DNA of 64,000 nucleotides from Labilibaculum sp. (lineage in GTDB: Bacteria > Bacteroidota > Bacteroidia > Bacteroidales > Marinifilaceae), in assembly GCA_016342745.1 (NCBI GenBank), contig JAEINT010000005.1, forward strand, positions 186,001 to 250,000, given 5' to 3'. This document shows, piece by piece, positions 35,364 to 45,358 of the stretch (the stretch's first letter is position 1; the number at the start of each line of letters is the position of its first letter). A program made the translations under genes and the position numbers. The notes beneath the pieces were generated by a model. It saw only the letters and a list, made by a program, of their open reading frames with translations, did no database searches and was not told where the DNA came from.

Positions 35364-36923
35364 ATGAACGAACTGCGTAGCTTAGAAATAATGGATACCA
35401 CCCTTAGGGATGGAGAACAGACTTCTGGGGTAAGCTTTAATTCGGAGGAAAAATTAGGGATGGCAAAGCTTTTGCTGCAATCCTTAAAAGTCGATCGAAT
35501 TGAAGTGGCCTCAGCCAGAGTATCAAAAGGAGAATTTCAAGCCGTACAACGAATTACAAAGTGGGCAGAAGAAAACGACTGCCTAGAAAAAATTGAGGTG
35601 TTGGGTTTTGTTGATGGAACTGATTCTTTGGACTGGATTCATGAAAGTGGAGCGAGAGTTGTTAATCTATTATCGAAAGGTTCGTTAAAACATTTACAAG
35701 GCCAACTTAGAAAAACACCAGGACAGCATGTCCAAGATGTGAAAGATTCAATTGCATATGCTACAAGCCTAGGAATTAAGGTCAATTTGTACTTAGAAGA
35801 TTGGTCGAACGGAATGATAGCTTCGAGAGAATACGTTTGGTACCTATTGGATGAATTGCAAAATGAGAATATTGAACGTTTCATGTTACCAGATACTTTG
35901 GGAGTGATGAATCAGGTTCAAGCTTTTGACTTTTGTTACGCTTGTCGCGAAAGATACCCAAAATTGCATTTCGATTTTCATGCTCATAATGATTACGATT
36001 TAGCTTTGGCTAATGTTTACTCGGCTGTTTTAGCAGGAGTACAAGGAATTCATACTACAGTGAATGGCCTTGGAGAGAGAGCTGGAAATGCTCCTTTGGC
36101 ATCAGTAGTAGGTGTAATTAATGATCATTTGGCTCGAACAATTAATGTTGATGAGAATAAAATTAATACGGTAAGTCGAATTGTTGAGACGTTCTCAGGA
36201 ATTCGAATTCCGTCTAATAAGCCTTTGGTTGGTGAAAATGTATTTACACAAACCTGTGGTGTGCATGCCGATGGAGATTCAAAGGATGATTTGTATTTTA
36301 ATCGACTAATGCCAGAACGATTCGGACGTGAACGCAAATATGCCTTGGGAAAAACTTCGGGTAAAGCGAACATCAAGAAGAATCTCGAAGAATTAGGCAT
36401 TACTCTGGAAGAGGAAACCATGAAGTTGGTTACTCAAAGAGTTATTGAACTAGGCGATAAAAAAGAAACGGTAACTATTGACGATCTTCCATACATTGTT
36501 TCCGATGTTTTGAATCAGACAATGGAAGAAATGCCAATTCAGATCAAGCATTATTCCTTATCCCTTTCGAAAGGAATGAGACCATTTGTATCTATTAATT
36601 TGGAAGTAAATGGGAAAATGTACGAGGGAACATCATCAGGTGATGGTCAGTACGATGCTTTCATGAATGCCATTTGGAGTGTTTATGAAGAATTAGGTAG
36701 AGATCGACCTGTGCTTACCGATTACTTAGTGCAAATTCCTCCTGGAGGGAAAACAGATGCTCTTGTTGAAGCTTTAATTACCTGGAATTACAAAGGGAAA
36801 GAGTATAAAACTAGAGGCCTGGATCCTGATCAGATTGAAGCGGCAATAAAAGCTACTCTTCGAATGCTTAATTTGATAGAGCAACATGATAGTGTAGAAG
36901 TAAACTCATTAAAAACTGAATAA
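35364..36923 (+). CDS. LeuA-like acyl synthase: citramalate synthase or second isopropylmalate synthase
   Basis: 519 residues. It has the HMGL barrel ([17 protein letters not shown] start; [31 protein letters not shown]) and the LeuA-type regulatory domain at the C-terminus, but it differs strongly from the leuA gene five kilobases upstream. FHAHND replaces THCHND, and the [14 protein letters not shown] region is different. Gene position between leuD and leuB suits an enzyme whose product is processed by LeuCDB. That fits (R)-citramalate synthase for isoleucine, or a second isopropylmalate synthase. The sequence alone does not decide between them. Confidence 0.72.
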   Translation: MNELRSLEIMDTTLRDGEQTSGVSFNSEEKLGMAKLLLQSLKVDRIEVASARVSKGEFQAVQRITKWAEENDCLEKIEVLGFVDGTDSLDWIHESGARVVNLLSKGSLKHLQGQLRKTPGQHVQDVKDSIAYATSLGIKVNLYLEDWSNGMIASREYVWYLLDELQNENIERFMLPDTLGVMNQVQAFDFCYACRERYPKLHFDFHAHNDYDLALANVYSAVLAGVQGIHTTVNGLGERAGNAPLASVVGVINDHLARTINVDENKINTVSRIVETFSGIRIPSNKPLVGENVFTQTCGVHADGDSKDDLYFNRLMPERFGRERKYALGKTSGKANIKKNLEELGITLEEETMKLVTQRVIELGDKKETVTIDDLPYIVSDVLNQTMEEMPIQIKHYSLSLSKGMRPFVSINLEVNGKMYEGTSSGDGQYDAFMNAIWSVYEELGRDRPVLTDYLVQIPPGGKTDALVEALITWNYKGKEYKTRGLDPDQIEAAIKATLRMLNLIEQHDSVEVNSLKTE

Positions 36924-36934
36924 GAATATTTAAA

Positions 36935-38005
36935 ATGACATACAAAATAGCAGTATTAGCAGGAGACGGAATCGGTCCGGAAATCGTAGCACAAGCAAGA
37001 AAAGTAACAGATGCAATTGTTGAAAAATTTGGACACGAATTTGAATATACAGAAGCTCTTGTTGGAGCAGTTGCTATTGATGAGGTAGGAAATCCTTATC
37101 CAGATGAAACACATGATTTGTGTATGAATTCAGATGCCGTTCTATTTGGTGCAATTGGACATCCTAGATTTGATAACGATCCATCGGCAAAAGTACGTCC
37201 TGAGCAAGGTTTGCTAGCCATGCGTAAAAAATTAGGTTTGTATGCTAATCTTCGCCCAGTAAATACGTTTAAGTCATTGATTCATAAATCGCCACTAAAA
37301 ACAGAATTAGTTGATGGTGCTGATTTTATGTGTATTCGTGAGCTAACAGGAGGTATGTATTTTGGTCGTCCACAAGGACGTTCGGAAGATGGAGAAACGG
37401 CTTACGATACTTGTGTTTATACTGTTGAAGAAATTGAACGTATTGTTCGTTTGGGATTTGAATATGCAGGAAAACGTCGCAAGAAATTAACGATAGTTGA
37501 CAAAGCAAATGTATTGGCAACATCAAGATTGTGGAGAGAGGTTTCTCAAAGAATTGAGCCTGAATTTCCAGAAATAGAAGTAGAATACATGTTTGTTGAT
37601 AATGCTGCAATGCAGTTGATCACCTGGCCAAAACGTTTCGATGTTATGGTAACTGAAAACATGTTTGGTGATATTTTAACCGATGAAGCAAGTGTAATTT
37701 CTGGTTCAATGGGAATGTTACCATCGGCATCAATTGGCGTTCATACCTCAGTGTTTGAGCCAATTCATGGATCGTATCCTCAGGCTACAGGAAAGAATAT
37801 CGCAAATCCATGTGCAACAGTTCTTTCTGCTGCCATGATGTTCGAATATGCTTTTGGCTTAATGAAAGAAGGAGCTTTAATTCGTGAAGCTGTTGATAAA
37901 GCATTAGAAGCAGGAGTTGTTACTGAAGATATTGCTGATGGCAAAAAAGCTTATTCAACTAGTGAAGTGGGTGATTGGTTGGCGAATTACATCAAGAATG
38001 TTTAG
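36935..38005 (+). CDS. leuB: 3-isopropylmalate dehydrogenase
   Basis: 356 residues. [16 protein letters not shown] start; [51 protein letters not shown]; and [18 protein letters not shown] mark the decarboxylating dehydrogenase family of LeuB type. It uses NAD and finishes the leucine 2-oxoacid. It is last in the leu operon: a terminator follows. Confidence 0.95.
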   Translation: MTYKIAVLAGDGIGPEIVAQARKVTDAIVEKFGHEFEYTEALVGAVAIDEVGNPYPDETHDLCMNSDAVLFGAIGHPRFDNDPSAKVRPEQGLLAMRKKLGLYANLRPVNTFKSLIHKSPLKTELVDGADFMCIRELTGGMYFGRPQGRSEDGETAYDTCVYTVEEIERIVRLGFEYAGKRRKKLTIVDKANVLATSRLWREVSQRIEPEFPEIEVEYMFVDNAAMQLITWPKRFDVMVTENMFGDILTDEASVISGSMGMLPSASIGVHTSVFEPIHGSYPQATGKNIANPCATVLSAAMMFEYAFGLMKEGALIREAVDKALEAGVVTEDIADGKKAYSTSEVGDWLANYIKNV

Positions 38006-38030
38006 TTAGTATACATTATAAGTTGAATAT

Positions 38031-38065
38031 GCCTGAAGGAATTGGTTACCTTCAGGCTTATTTTT
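38031..38065 (+). terminator. Intrinsic terminator after leuB
   Basis: Perfect 9-bp stem GCCTGAAGG (38031-38039) with CCTTCAGGC (38049-38057), then TTATTTTT. It lies only 23 nt before ilvA, so ilvA may depend on read-through or a small promoter of its own. Confidence 0.8.
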
Positions 38066-38087
38066 AAGTAGTAAAAAAGGGGGAGAA

Positions 38088-39347
38088 ATGTCTAATAAAA
38101 ATTATTATCCGCTCATGGCGGATATTGTTAAGGCAAGTAGAGTTGTTCAAGAGGTTGCACATACGGCACCTTTGTTAAAAAATATGAATTTGTCTGCCAA
38201 GTATCAGGCAAATATTAATTTAAAACGAGAGGATCTTCAGTTGGTTCGTTCGTATAAAATTAGAGGTGCTTTTAATAAAATATCTTCTTTGTCGAATGAC
38301 ACTTTAGACAAAGGAATTGTTTGTGCAAGTGCAGGTAACCATGCTCAGGGCGTTGCGTATTCTTGTAATAAGTTAAAATGTTTTGGGAAGATTTACATGC
38401 CTGAAACCACACCTCGACAAAAAATCAAACAAGTAAAAATGTTTGGTGGAGAATATGTAGAAATTGTATTAAGTGGAGATACATTTGATGATGCGGCGGC
38501 AAAAGCAGATGCTGATGCATTAGAGCATTCTCAAACCATTATTCACCCATTTGATGATCCTAAAATTATAGAAGGACAAGGAACAATTGGCCTTGAAATT
38601 CTTCAACAAATAAAGGAGCCAATCGATTATCTATTCTTACCAATTGGCGGAGGAGGATTAGCCTCTGGAGTTGGCGCATGGATAAAAGAATTCAGTCCAA
38701 AAACCAAAATTATTGGTGTAGAACCAGAAGGAGCTCCATCAATGAAAACTGCTTTTGAGAAAAATTGTAATGTAGCCCTTGAAAGTATCGATCGCTTTGT
38801 TGATGGTGCAGCAGTTAGAAAAGTTGGAGATCTAACCTGGAAAATTTGCGAGAAGGTTTTGGATGGAATCGTTGTGGTTCCTGAAGGATTAATCTGTTCT
38901 ACAATTCTTCAAATGTATAACGAAGATGCCATTGTTGCTGAACCAGCAGGAGCATTATCCATTGCTGCCTTGCAGTTAATGGGCGACAAAATAAAAGGCA
39001 AGAATGTGGTTTGTGTGCTTAGTGGAAGTAATAATGACATTACGCGTATGGAGGAGATCAAAGAACGAAGTCTTTTGTACGAAGGATTGAAGCATTATTT
39101 TTTAGTGCGCTTTCCTCAACGTTCAGGTGCTTTACGCGAATTTGTGAATGATGTACTTGATGCTGGTGATGACATTACCCACTTCGAATATTACAAAAAG
39201 AGCAGTCGTGAAAAAGGACCTGCGGTTATTGGAATTGAAGTTCAGAATCCAACCGACCTGCAGCGATTGCAAGAACGCATGACCGAACGAAATTTTATAT
39301 TTGAATACCTAAACGATAAAACTGATTTGTTTCAGTTTATCGTATAA
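38088..39347 (+). CDS. ilvA: Threonine deaminase (ammonia-lyase)
   Basis: 419 residues. The PLP lysine is K57 in VRSYKIRGAFNKI, and the phosphate loop is LPIGGGGLASGVG. The C-terminal 85 residues hold a single ACT-like domain (HYFLVRFPQRSGALREFVNDV, here by its LVRFPQRSGALREF part), the shorter allosteric form. It makes 2-oxobutyrate, the start of isoleucine synthesis. The start is preceded by AAGGGGGAG, one of the few strong Shine-Dalgarno sites in the window; this fits a gene that must be translated well after a terminator. Confidence 0.93.
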   Translation: MSNKNYYPLMADIVKASRVVQEVAHTAPLLKNMNLSAKYQANINLKREDLQLVRSYKIRGAFNKISSLSNDTLDKGIVCASAGNHAQGVAYSCNKLKCFGKIYMPETTPRQKIKQVKMFGGEYVEIVLSGDTFDDAAAKADADALEHSQTIIHPFDDPKIIEGQGTIGLEILQQIKEPIDYLFLPIGGGGLASGVGAWIKEFSPKTKIIGVEPEGAPSMKTAFEKNCNVALESIDRFVDGAAVRKVGDLTWKICEKVLDGIVVVPEGLICSTILQMYNEDAIVAEPAGALSIAALQLMGDKIKGKNVVCVLSGSNNDITRMEEIKERSLLYEGLKHYFLVRFPQRSGALREFVNDVLDAGDDITHFEYYKKSSREKGPAVIGIEVQNPTDLQRLQERMTERNFIFEYLNDKTDLFQFIV

Positions 39348-39366
39348 TTATTAGTTCATAACAATC

Positions 39367-39405
39367 AAAAAGGCGATATCTAGTAGTTGGATATCGCCTT
39401 TTTTT
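39367..39405. terminator. Bidirectional terminator between ilvA and the peptidase genes
   Basis: Stem 39367-39380 with 39390-39403 (core GGCGATATC/GATATCGCC), A/T flanks on both sides. The minus-strand stop codon lies at its edge. Confidence 0.88.
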
Positions 39406-41479
39406 ATTTTAGAAGAATTTTCATTATAAATCCATACATGTCTGATTTTCGATCAATGTAGGATGAGAAATTATTACCCCCACTGTGACCAGCATCCCTT
39501 TCAACTCTCAATAATATTGGATTAATTTGAGCATCTCTGTTTTGTAATTCGGCTACAAACTTGTAGGAGTGAAATGGAGGAACTCGATCATCATTTTCAG
39601 AAGTGATAACTAGCATTGCTGGATAGTTGATATCCTTCTTAATATTGTGTAAAGGAGAATAGCTGCTAAGGTTCAGGAAATCAGTTGAATCTTGAATTGT
39701 GCCAAATTCTTCAGTATGAAAATTACCAATGGTAAACTGTTCAAAACGGATCATATCTGTGGCAGGTACAACAGGAACAACTGCGGAAAACAATTCAGGA
39801 CGTTTTATAGCGGCAGCTGCTACGATTAGTCCACCATGAGATGCTCCAGTTATTGCCAATTTATTAGCATTTGTATATTTTTCTCTAATAAGAAATTCAG
39901 CTGCTGATATAAAATCATTGATTGAATTTTGTTTTTTGAGGCGTTTCCCAGCTTCAGCCCACTCCAATCCTAAGTCACCACCACCTCTAATACTTGCAAA
40001 TGCACAAATTCCTCCTTGATTTAAGAAATAAACAATTCCAGGATCAAATTTTGGTGTAGAGAGGATGCCAAAACCTCCGTATGATTTTAAAATGGTAGGA
40101 TTGTCACCAGTTCGTTTCATACCTTTTTTATATACTAAAGTTAAAGGTATCAATGTACCATCTTTACTATGGTAATCAAGGAGTTTGTATTCGAAGTTTT
40201 TATAATTGAAGGTTACGTTTGTGTATTCTCCATTCTTAGACTCAAATGTTTTTGTATTAAATAGATATTGTACTTTGGGTATGGTAAAGCACTCATTGTA
40301 ATAAATAAAGTTTTCATCTTCTTTTGGCCCGTCAAAACCAGATATAGAACTTGCTAATGGCATAAATGCAGTATGAATAACTTTCCCTGCAAAATTGTAA
40401 ATCTTAATAACTGGTTGTAATTTACTTTGTAGGACACATATAATACAGTTCATTTTCACCTTACAAGTTGTTAGTATTGCATCGCTATGTTCAGGAACGA
40501 TTTCTCGCCACTTGTATGGTTCATACGGATCTATTTCAACTATTGATCCTCCGTTGTTATTTTTTAAAGATTTAACAATTAATTTTCCATTATTACTATC
40601 TAAAAAAGAAATTTTATCCTTTTGTTTCATTAGTAAAGGACGCAGATAAGGCTTATTTGCAGAATAATCTATGAAAAAGTAATTGAAGTAATCGCTTGCC
40701 TTTTCTTCAAGAACAAAAAAACGTTCATCATCAGAACAGTTATAGCTAAATTCAGCCTTTGGGTTTTTTCGTTTAAAAATCAGTTGATCTTGGACTTGGT
40801 CATCTCCTAGTTTGTGATAGTAAACCTCTTCGCTACATGTGGCAGCAAACTCATCTGCTAATGGATATTTTGAATAGAAAAATCCATTTCCCTTCCAGAT
40901 TATGGATGAATATTTAATGTCTTGGATATGATCTTTTTTTCTTGTTCCAGAAGGCAGGCTTACTACCCGCGCTTCCATCCAATCAGACCCATCATTGCTG
41001 GTAAGATAGCAAAGCATATCTGAGTTTTTCGAGACGGAGAATCCTTTAATGCTAACTTTTTTATTTTTGGTATTAAAGTTTGGGTCAACGATTAATTGAT
41101 CAACTCTATCTAAGTATTCTCCAATGTATAAACCAGCACTAGCTTGTGTATTTCGATAATATTCAGCAAAATAGTATTTGCCAAGTTTTACAGAATAGTT
41201 TGTTCGTATAGCAGCGAATTTATCAATATCCAATTTACATCGATACTTCGAGGTTCCCTTTCTTATAAATTTGCTAAATATTTTATTTTCTTCGTTAAGC
41301 CAATATTTGGTTTCATCGCACCTCACATTTTCCAACCATCTATAATTTTCAGTTACTTTGTAGTGATCGAAAAAAGTATCCGTAACAGTTTGCTTTTTGC
41401 AAGTAGGATATTCTAATTTTTGAGCATTAATAACACTAGTTGTTATAGTGATAAGAAAAAGCAGATAATAAAATTTCAT
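39404..41479 (-). CDS. Prolyl oligopeptidase (S9A), exported, paralogue A
   Basis: 691 residues. A signal peptide of about 19 residues (ending VINAQ) is followed by YPTCKK..VTDTFFDHYKVTENYRWLEN, the family's N-terminal mark. A beta-propeller comes next and then the hydrolase domain with the triad S547 (GASHGG; the usual form is GGSNGG), D630 (ENDDRVPP) and H665 (DAGHSGG). It cuts short peptides after proline. It lies 36 nt downstream of paralogue B, with which it shares most motifs, so the two came from a tandem duplication. It is predicted to be periplasmic. Confidence 0.9.
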   Translation of the reverse strand: MKFYYLLFLITITTSVINAQKLEYPTCKKQTVTDTFFDHYKVTENYRWLENVRCDETKYWLNEENKIFSKFIRKGTSKYRCKLDIDKFAAIRTNYSVKLGKYYFAEYYRNTQASAGLYIGEYLDRVDQLIVDPNFNTKNKKVSIKGFSVSKNSDMLCYLTSNDGSDWMEARVVSLPSGTRKKDHIQDIKYSSIIWKGNGFFYSKYPLADEFAATCSEEVYYHKLGDDQVQDQLIFKRKNPKAEFSYNCSDDERFFVLEEKASDYFNYFFIDYSANKPYLRPLLMKQKDKISFLDSNNGKLIVKSLKNNNGGSIVEIDPYEPYKWREIVPEHSDAILTTCKVKMNCIICVLQSKLQPVIKIYNFAGKVIHTAFMPLASSISGFDGPKEDENFIYYNECFTIPKVQYLFNTKTFESKNGEYTNVTFNYKNFEYKLLDYHSKDGTLIPLTLVYKKGMKRTGDNPTILKSYGGFGILSTPKFDPGIVYFLNQGGICAFASIRGGGDLGLEWAEAGKRLKKQNSINDFISAAEFLIREKYTNANKLAITGASHGGLIVAAAAIKRPELFSAVVPVVPATDMIRFEQFTIGNFHTEEFGTIQDSTDFLNLSSYSPLHNIKKDINYPAMLVITSENDDRVPPFHSYKFVAELQNRDAQINPILLRVERDAGHSGGNNFSSYIDRKSDMYGFIMKILLK

Positions 41480-41515
41480 TGAGATTTTGTTTGATTACAT
41501 CAGGGTGACTGTTTG

Positions 41516-43591
41516 CTAATTCATTAAAACTTTCAATAAAAAGTCATAAAAATTAGCTCTGAATTTATTACGAGCGTACGAATTCGTACCACCATAATGC
41601 CCTGCATCTTTTTCTACTCTTAAGAGAATAGGGTTTATTTGTGCCTTTCTATTTTGTAATTCTGCTACAAATTTGTAGGAATGTAAAGGAGGAACTCTAT
41701 CATCATTCTCAGATGTCATTATCATCATTGCCGGATAGTTTACATCCTGTTTTATATTGTGCAATGGAGAATAACTAAGAAGATTAGCAAAATCTAAAGA
41801 ATCTTTGACTGTACCAAATTCATCTCGATGAAGAACACCAACAGTAAATTTTTCAAATCGAATCATATCTGTAACAGCAACAACAGGAATAACAGCAGCA
41901 TATAAATCTGGTCTTTGAATTGCTGCAGCTGCAACTACCAAACCTCCATGTGAACCTCCAGTGCAGGCCATTTTTTCAGATTTAGAATAGCCTTCTTTAA
42001 TTAAAAATTCTGCTGCTGCATTAAAATCATCAATCGTATTTTGTTTGTTTAGTCGTTTACCAGCTTGCGCCCAAGAAATACCTAAATCTCCACCGCCTCT
42101 AATATTAGCATAGGCATATACACCTCCTTTTTCAATAAAATGAATAATTCCTGGATCAAAGTGAGGAGTAGATATCGATCCAAATCCACCATAAGCTTTT
42201 AGTAAACAAGGATTATTTCCATCTAGTTTTAATCCTTTTTTATATACCAAATTTATTGGTACGCTTATGCTATCATTAACTGGATATTTAATTGATTTAG
42301 TCTTATAACTCTTAAAGTTGAACACTACATTAACAGCCTCACCATATTTTACTTCGAAGGTTTTAACATTAAAGTGATAAGAGATTGATGGCATGGTGTA
42401 TTGTTGCCTATAGAAAATGATATTATCATCATCTTTTTCACCATCAAATCCGCTAATAGAACTACCACTTGGGAAATTCATATTGAAAAGTTGTTTCCCG
42501 TAATAATCGAATACCTTTAAAATAGGATGTTGATTACTCTGATAAGTTAGTAGGAGTTTATCTTTTTTTGCAATACATCGAGTTAGGACACCATCTTCAA
42601 CTTGTGGAATAATTTGCCTCCATTTAAAAGGATTATATGGATCGATAGCAACGATAGAACCTCCATTAGATTTTTTACCAGTAATGGCTATCAATTCATC
42701 ACCTTGACTGTCTATAATTGAAATACTTGACCTTTGCTTCATTAATAGTGGTCGTAAGTATGGTTTATCCGACTGATAATCAATGAAAAAATAATTGAAG
42801 TAATTGGTAGTTTCTTCTTCTAATATAAAATATCGTTCATCAGAAGTAGTTGAGTATGAGAATTTTGTAGAAGGGTTTTTTCTTTTAAAAATAAGCTTAT
42901 CCAGTTCCTGAGAATCGCCCAGTTTATGATAATAAACTTCTTCTCCAACTGCGGCATAGAATTCACCAAGATTTGGATATTGCGAATAAAAGAAACCATC
43001 ATTTTTCCATGCAACAGAAGAATATTTTATACCTTTTAAATGATCTTTTTTCTCTTTCCCAGAAGGTAAGCCAACAACTTTAATTTCTCTCCAGTCAGTT
43101 CCATTACGGTTTATCATATAGACCAGGTTTTTTGAGTCAAGAGAAACATCAAAGCCAGTAATGTCAATTTTATCTCCTCCATTTTTAAAGTTGGGATCAA
43201 TTAAGAGTTGGTTAATGTTGTCAAAGCTATCACCAATATAAAGACCTGAAGATGCGAATTTATTTCTTCGTCCATAACCAAAAAAGTATTTTCCTCTTTT
43301 AGACGCTGAAAACCCATCAACAAAGGAATATTTTTTTAATGCTGCTTTAGAATTGTATTTAGCTGAAGCTTTTTGAAGGAATTTTGCCGATATCTTTTTT
43401 TCTGCTTCGATCCACGATAATGCACTATCGCAACGTACATTTTCTAACCATCTGTAATTATCAGTAACGAGATAATGATTAAAAAATGTATCTACAACAG
43501 TATGTTTTGGGCAAATAGGGTATTCAAGTTGTTGAGATTGTAATGACTGAATGCTTAAACAGCAAATAATTATTAGCAGAAAATGTTTCAT
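41516..43591 (-). CDS. Prolyl oligopeptidase (S9A), exported, paralogue B
   Basis: 691 residues from the ATG at 43591 (minus strand); a TTG three nt earlier is a poorer start. The signal peptide ends SLQSQ. The triad is S547 (GGSHGG), D630 (ENDDRVPP) and H665 (DAGHYGG), at the same numbers as in paralogue A, so the two are collinear. It is the first gene of the minus-strand pair, divergent from TldD with 186 nt between starts. Likely the two differ in peptide preference. Confidence 0.9.
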   Translation of the reverse strand: MKHFLLIIICCLSIQSLQSQQLEYPICPKHTVVDTFFNHYLVTDNYRWLENVRCDSALSWIEAEKKISAKFLQKASAKYNSKAALKKYSFVDGFSASKRGKYFFGYGRRNKFASSGLYIGDSFDNINQLLIDPNFKNGGDKIDITGFDVSLDSKNLVYMINRNGTDWREIKVVGLPSGKEKKDHLKGIKYSSVAWKNDGFFYSQYPNLGEFYAAVGEEVYYHKLGDSQELDKLIFKRKNPSTKFSYSTTSDERYFILEEETTNYFNYFFIDYQSDKPYLRPLLMKQRSSISIIDSQGDELIAITGKKSNGGSIVAIDPYNPFKWRQIIPQVEDGVLTRCIAKKDKLLLTYQSNQHPILKVFDYYGKQLFNMNFPSGSSISGFDGEKDDDNIIFYRQQYTMPSISYHFNVKTFEVKYGEAVNVVFNFKSYKTKSIKYPVNDSISVPINLVYKKGLKLDGNNPCLLKAYGGFGSISTPHFDPGIIHFIEKGGVYAYANIRGGGDLGISWAQAGKRLNKQNTIDDFNAAAEFLIKEGYSKSEKMACTGGSHGGLVVAAAAIQRPDLYAAVIPVVAVTDMIRFEKFTVGVLHRDEFGTVKDSLDFANLLSYSPLHNIKQDVNYPAMMIMTSENDDRVPPLHSYKFVAELQNRKAQINPILLRVEKDAGHYGGTNSYARNKFRANFYDFLLKVLMN

Positions 43592-43777
43592 CAAGATGTT
43601 TTTTATGTTTTGTGCGTTTTTTAAGCTTTCAAAAATAATAAAAACTATGGATAACTATTATTCATGATTCAATAATTCAAGAATTATCAGATTTGTTTTT
43701 ATTATGACAATAAAAAGTCTTAACTTTTTCTTCACCAAATATTTTAAAGAAAACCCAAACCCTAAAAAAACTTTTAT

Positions 43778-45313
43778 ATGAACAATGAATTTTCAAGAAG
43801 AGAGTTTATCCGAACAGGATCTTTCTCACTTGCAGGAATGGCGATTTTGCCCTCATTTTTAAGTATGGGATGCAATCGGATCACTGAACAATCAGGATTA
43901 GAGGAGTATTATTCGCATTTTAATGTTGACAAAGAAATGCTTCAAAAGGTAATGGCTGAAGCATTATCAAGAGGTGGTGATTATTGCGATTTGTATTTCG
44001 AACACTCTCTTTCAAACTATGTTGGACTTCAAGACAAACAAGTAAATCGTGCAGGATCAAATATTGATTATGGTGTAGGTGTGCGAGTATTAAAAGGGGA
44101 TCAAACTGGTTACGCTTTTTCTGAGGAGGTTTCTTTGGAAGCCATGAAAAAAGTAGCTAAAACAGCTGCAAGTATAGCAAATGAAAGTAAAGATTTTCCA
44201 TCTATTAACTTAAAGGAAAGAGTACATCCAGAATTTTGTAAGGTCAATACTTCTTGGGAGGATGTATCTATCAAACAAAAAATACCATTCCTTCAAAAAC
44301 TCAACGATAAGGTTTTTAATTTAGATGATAAGGTAGCTAAGGTGCAGGTTTATCTTGACGATAGCTCCTCTTACATTCTTTTTGCAAATTCTGAAGGAGT
44401 AATCAGTTATGACTATCGGCCTATGGTTAGTTTTATAGCTGTTTGTGTAATGGAAAAAGGAGATAGAAGAGAAGATTTCTTTGCATCTCGCTCCATGAGA
44501 ATAGGTTATGAATATTTAAATGAGGAATTGTTAGATGAAATAGCAAATGAAGTTGTCGAAGGTGCTAACAAACAATTTGAAGCTGTGAAACCAAAAGCAG
44601 GACAAATGGAAGTTGTTTTAGCTGCAGGTGGAGCTGGAATTTTATTGCACGAGGCAATGGGACACGCATTCGAAGCTGATTTTAATCGCAAAGAAACTTC
44701 AATTTTCAGTGATAAAATGGGGCAAAAGGTTGGAGAAGATTTTGTGACAATTGTTGATGACGGTACCAATCCAAACTATCGAGGAACTTTGAATATTGAT
44801 GATGAAGGAATCCTTACCCAGAAAACCAAAATGGTCGAAAATGGTGTTTTAACCAGTTATCTTCACGACCGAATTAGTGCAAAACATTATAACGTGGCTC
44901 CTACAGGAAATGGTCGTCGCGAATCTTTCCGTTACGCACCAATTCCTCGCATGAGAAATACTTATATGGAAGCAGGTCCTCATACTAAAGAAGATATTAT
45001 TTCTAGTGTTAAGGATGGAATTTATGTAGACACATTTACGAATGGAGAAGTGAAAATCGGAGCAGGAGATTTTACTTTCTATGTGAAGTCTGGTTATTTA
45101 ATTGAAAATGGTAAACTAACCCAACCAATAAAGGATGTTAATTTGATTGGAAATGGGCCTGATGCTCTTCGCCAAATCTCAATGGTCGGTAATGATCTGA
45201 AAATTGATTGTGGAACTGGAACTTGTGGTAAGGGAGGACAAGGTGTTCCTGTATCTATGGGATTGCCAACGGTTAAAGTAGCACAACTTACTGTTGGTGG
45301 TGTAAATGCTTAA
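43778..45313 (+). CDS. tldD: TldD/PmbA-family metalloprotease (TldD) with Tat leader
   Basis: 511 residues. The zinc motif HExxxH is at 291-296 (HEAMGH) inside GGAGILLHEAMGHAFEAD, and GTGTCGKGGQGVPVSMG near the end is typical. The N-terminus has a twin-arginine leader: SRREFIRTG (R7, R8) then a hydrophobic stretch with Cys at 32. TldD usually works in the cytoplasm with TldE; the next gene is TldE-like and lacks any leader. In E. coli the pair matures microcin B17 and cleaves peptides. Export of only one partner would be odd; either the leader is not cleaved or used, or the partner is carried along folded. Confidence 0.85.
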   Translation: MNNEFSRREFIRTGSFSLAGMAILPSFLSMGCNRITEQSGLEEYYSHFNVDKEMLQKVMAEALSRGGDYCDLYFEHSLSNYVGLQDKQVNRAGSNIDYGVGVRVLKGDQTGYAFSEEVSLEAMKKVAKTAASIANESKDFPSINLKERVHPEFCKVNTSWEDVSIKQKIPFLQKLNDKVFNLDDKVAKVQVYLDDSSSYILFANSEGVISYDYRPMVSFIAVCVMEKGDRREDFFASRSMRIGYEYLNEELLDEIANEVVEGANKQFEAVKPKAGQMEVVLAAGGAGILLHEAMGHAFEADFNRKETSIFSDKMGQKVGEDFVTIVDDGTNPNYRGTLNIDDEGILTQKTKMVENGVLTSYLHDRISAKHYNVAPTGNGRRESFRYAPIPRMRNTYMEAGPHTKEDIISSVKDGIYVDTFTNGEVKIGAGDFTFYVKSGYLIENGKLTQPIKDVNLIGNGPDALRQISMVGNDLKIDCGTGTCGKGGQGVPVSMGLPTVKVAQLTVGGVNA

Positions 45314-45358
45314 AAAAGCATTAGAGTTTACTTTTAATCAATTTAAAAACAAGTTTCG

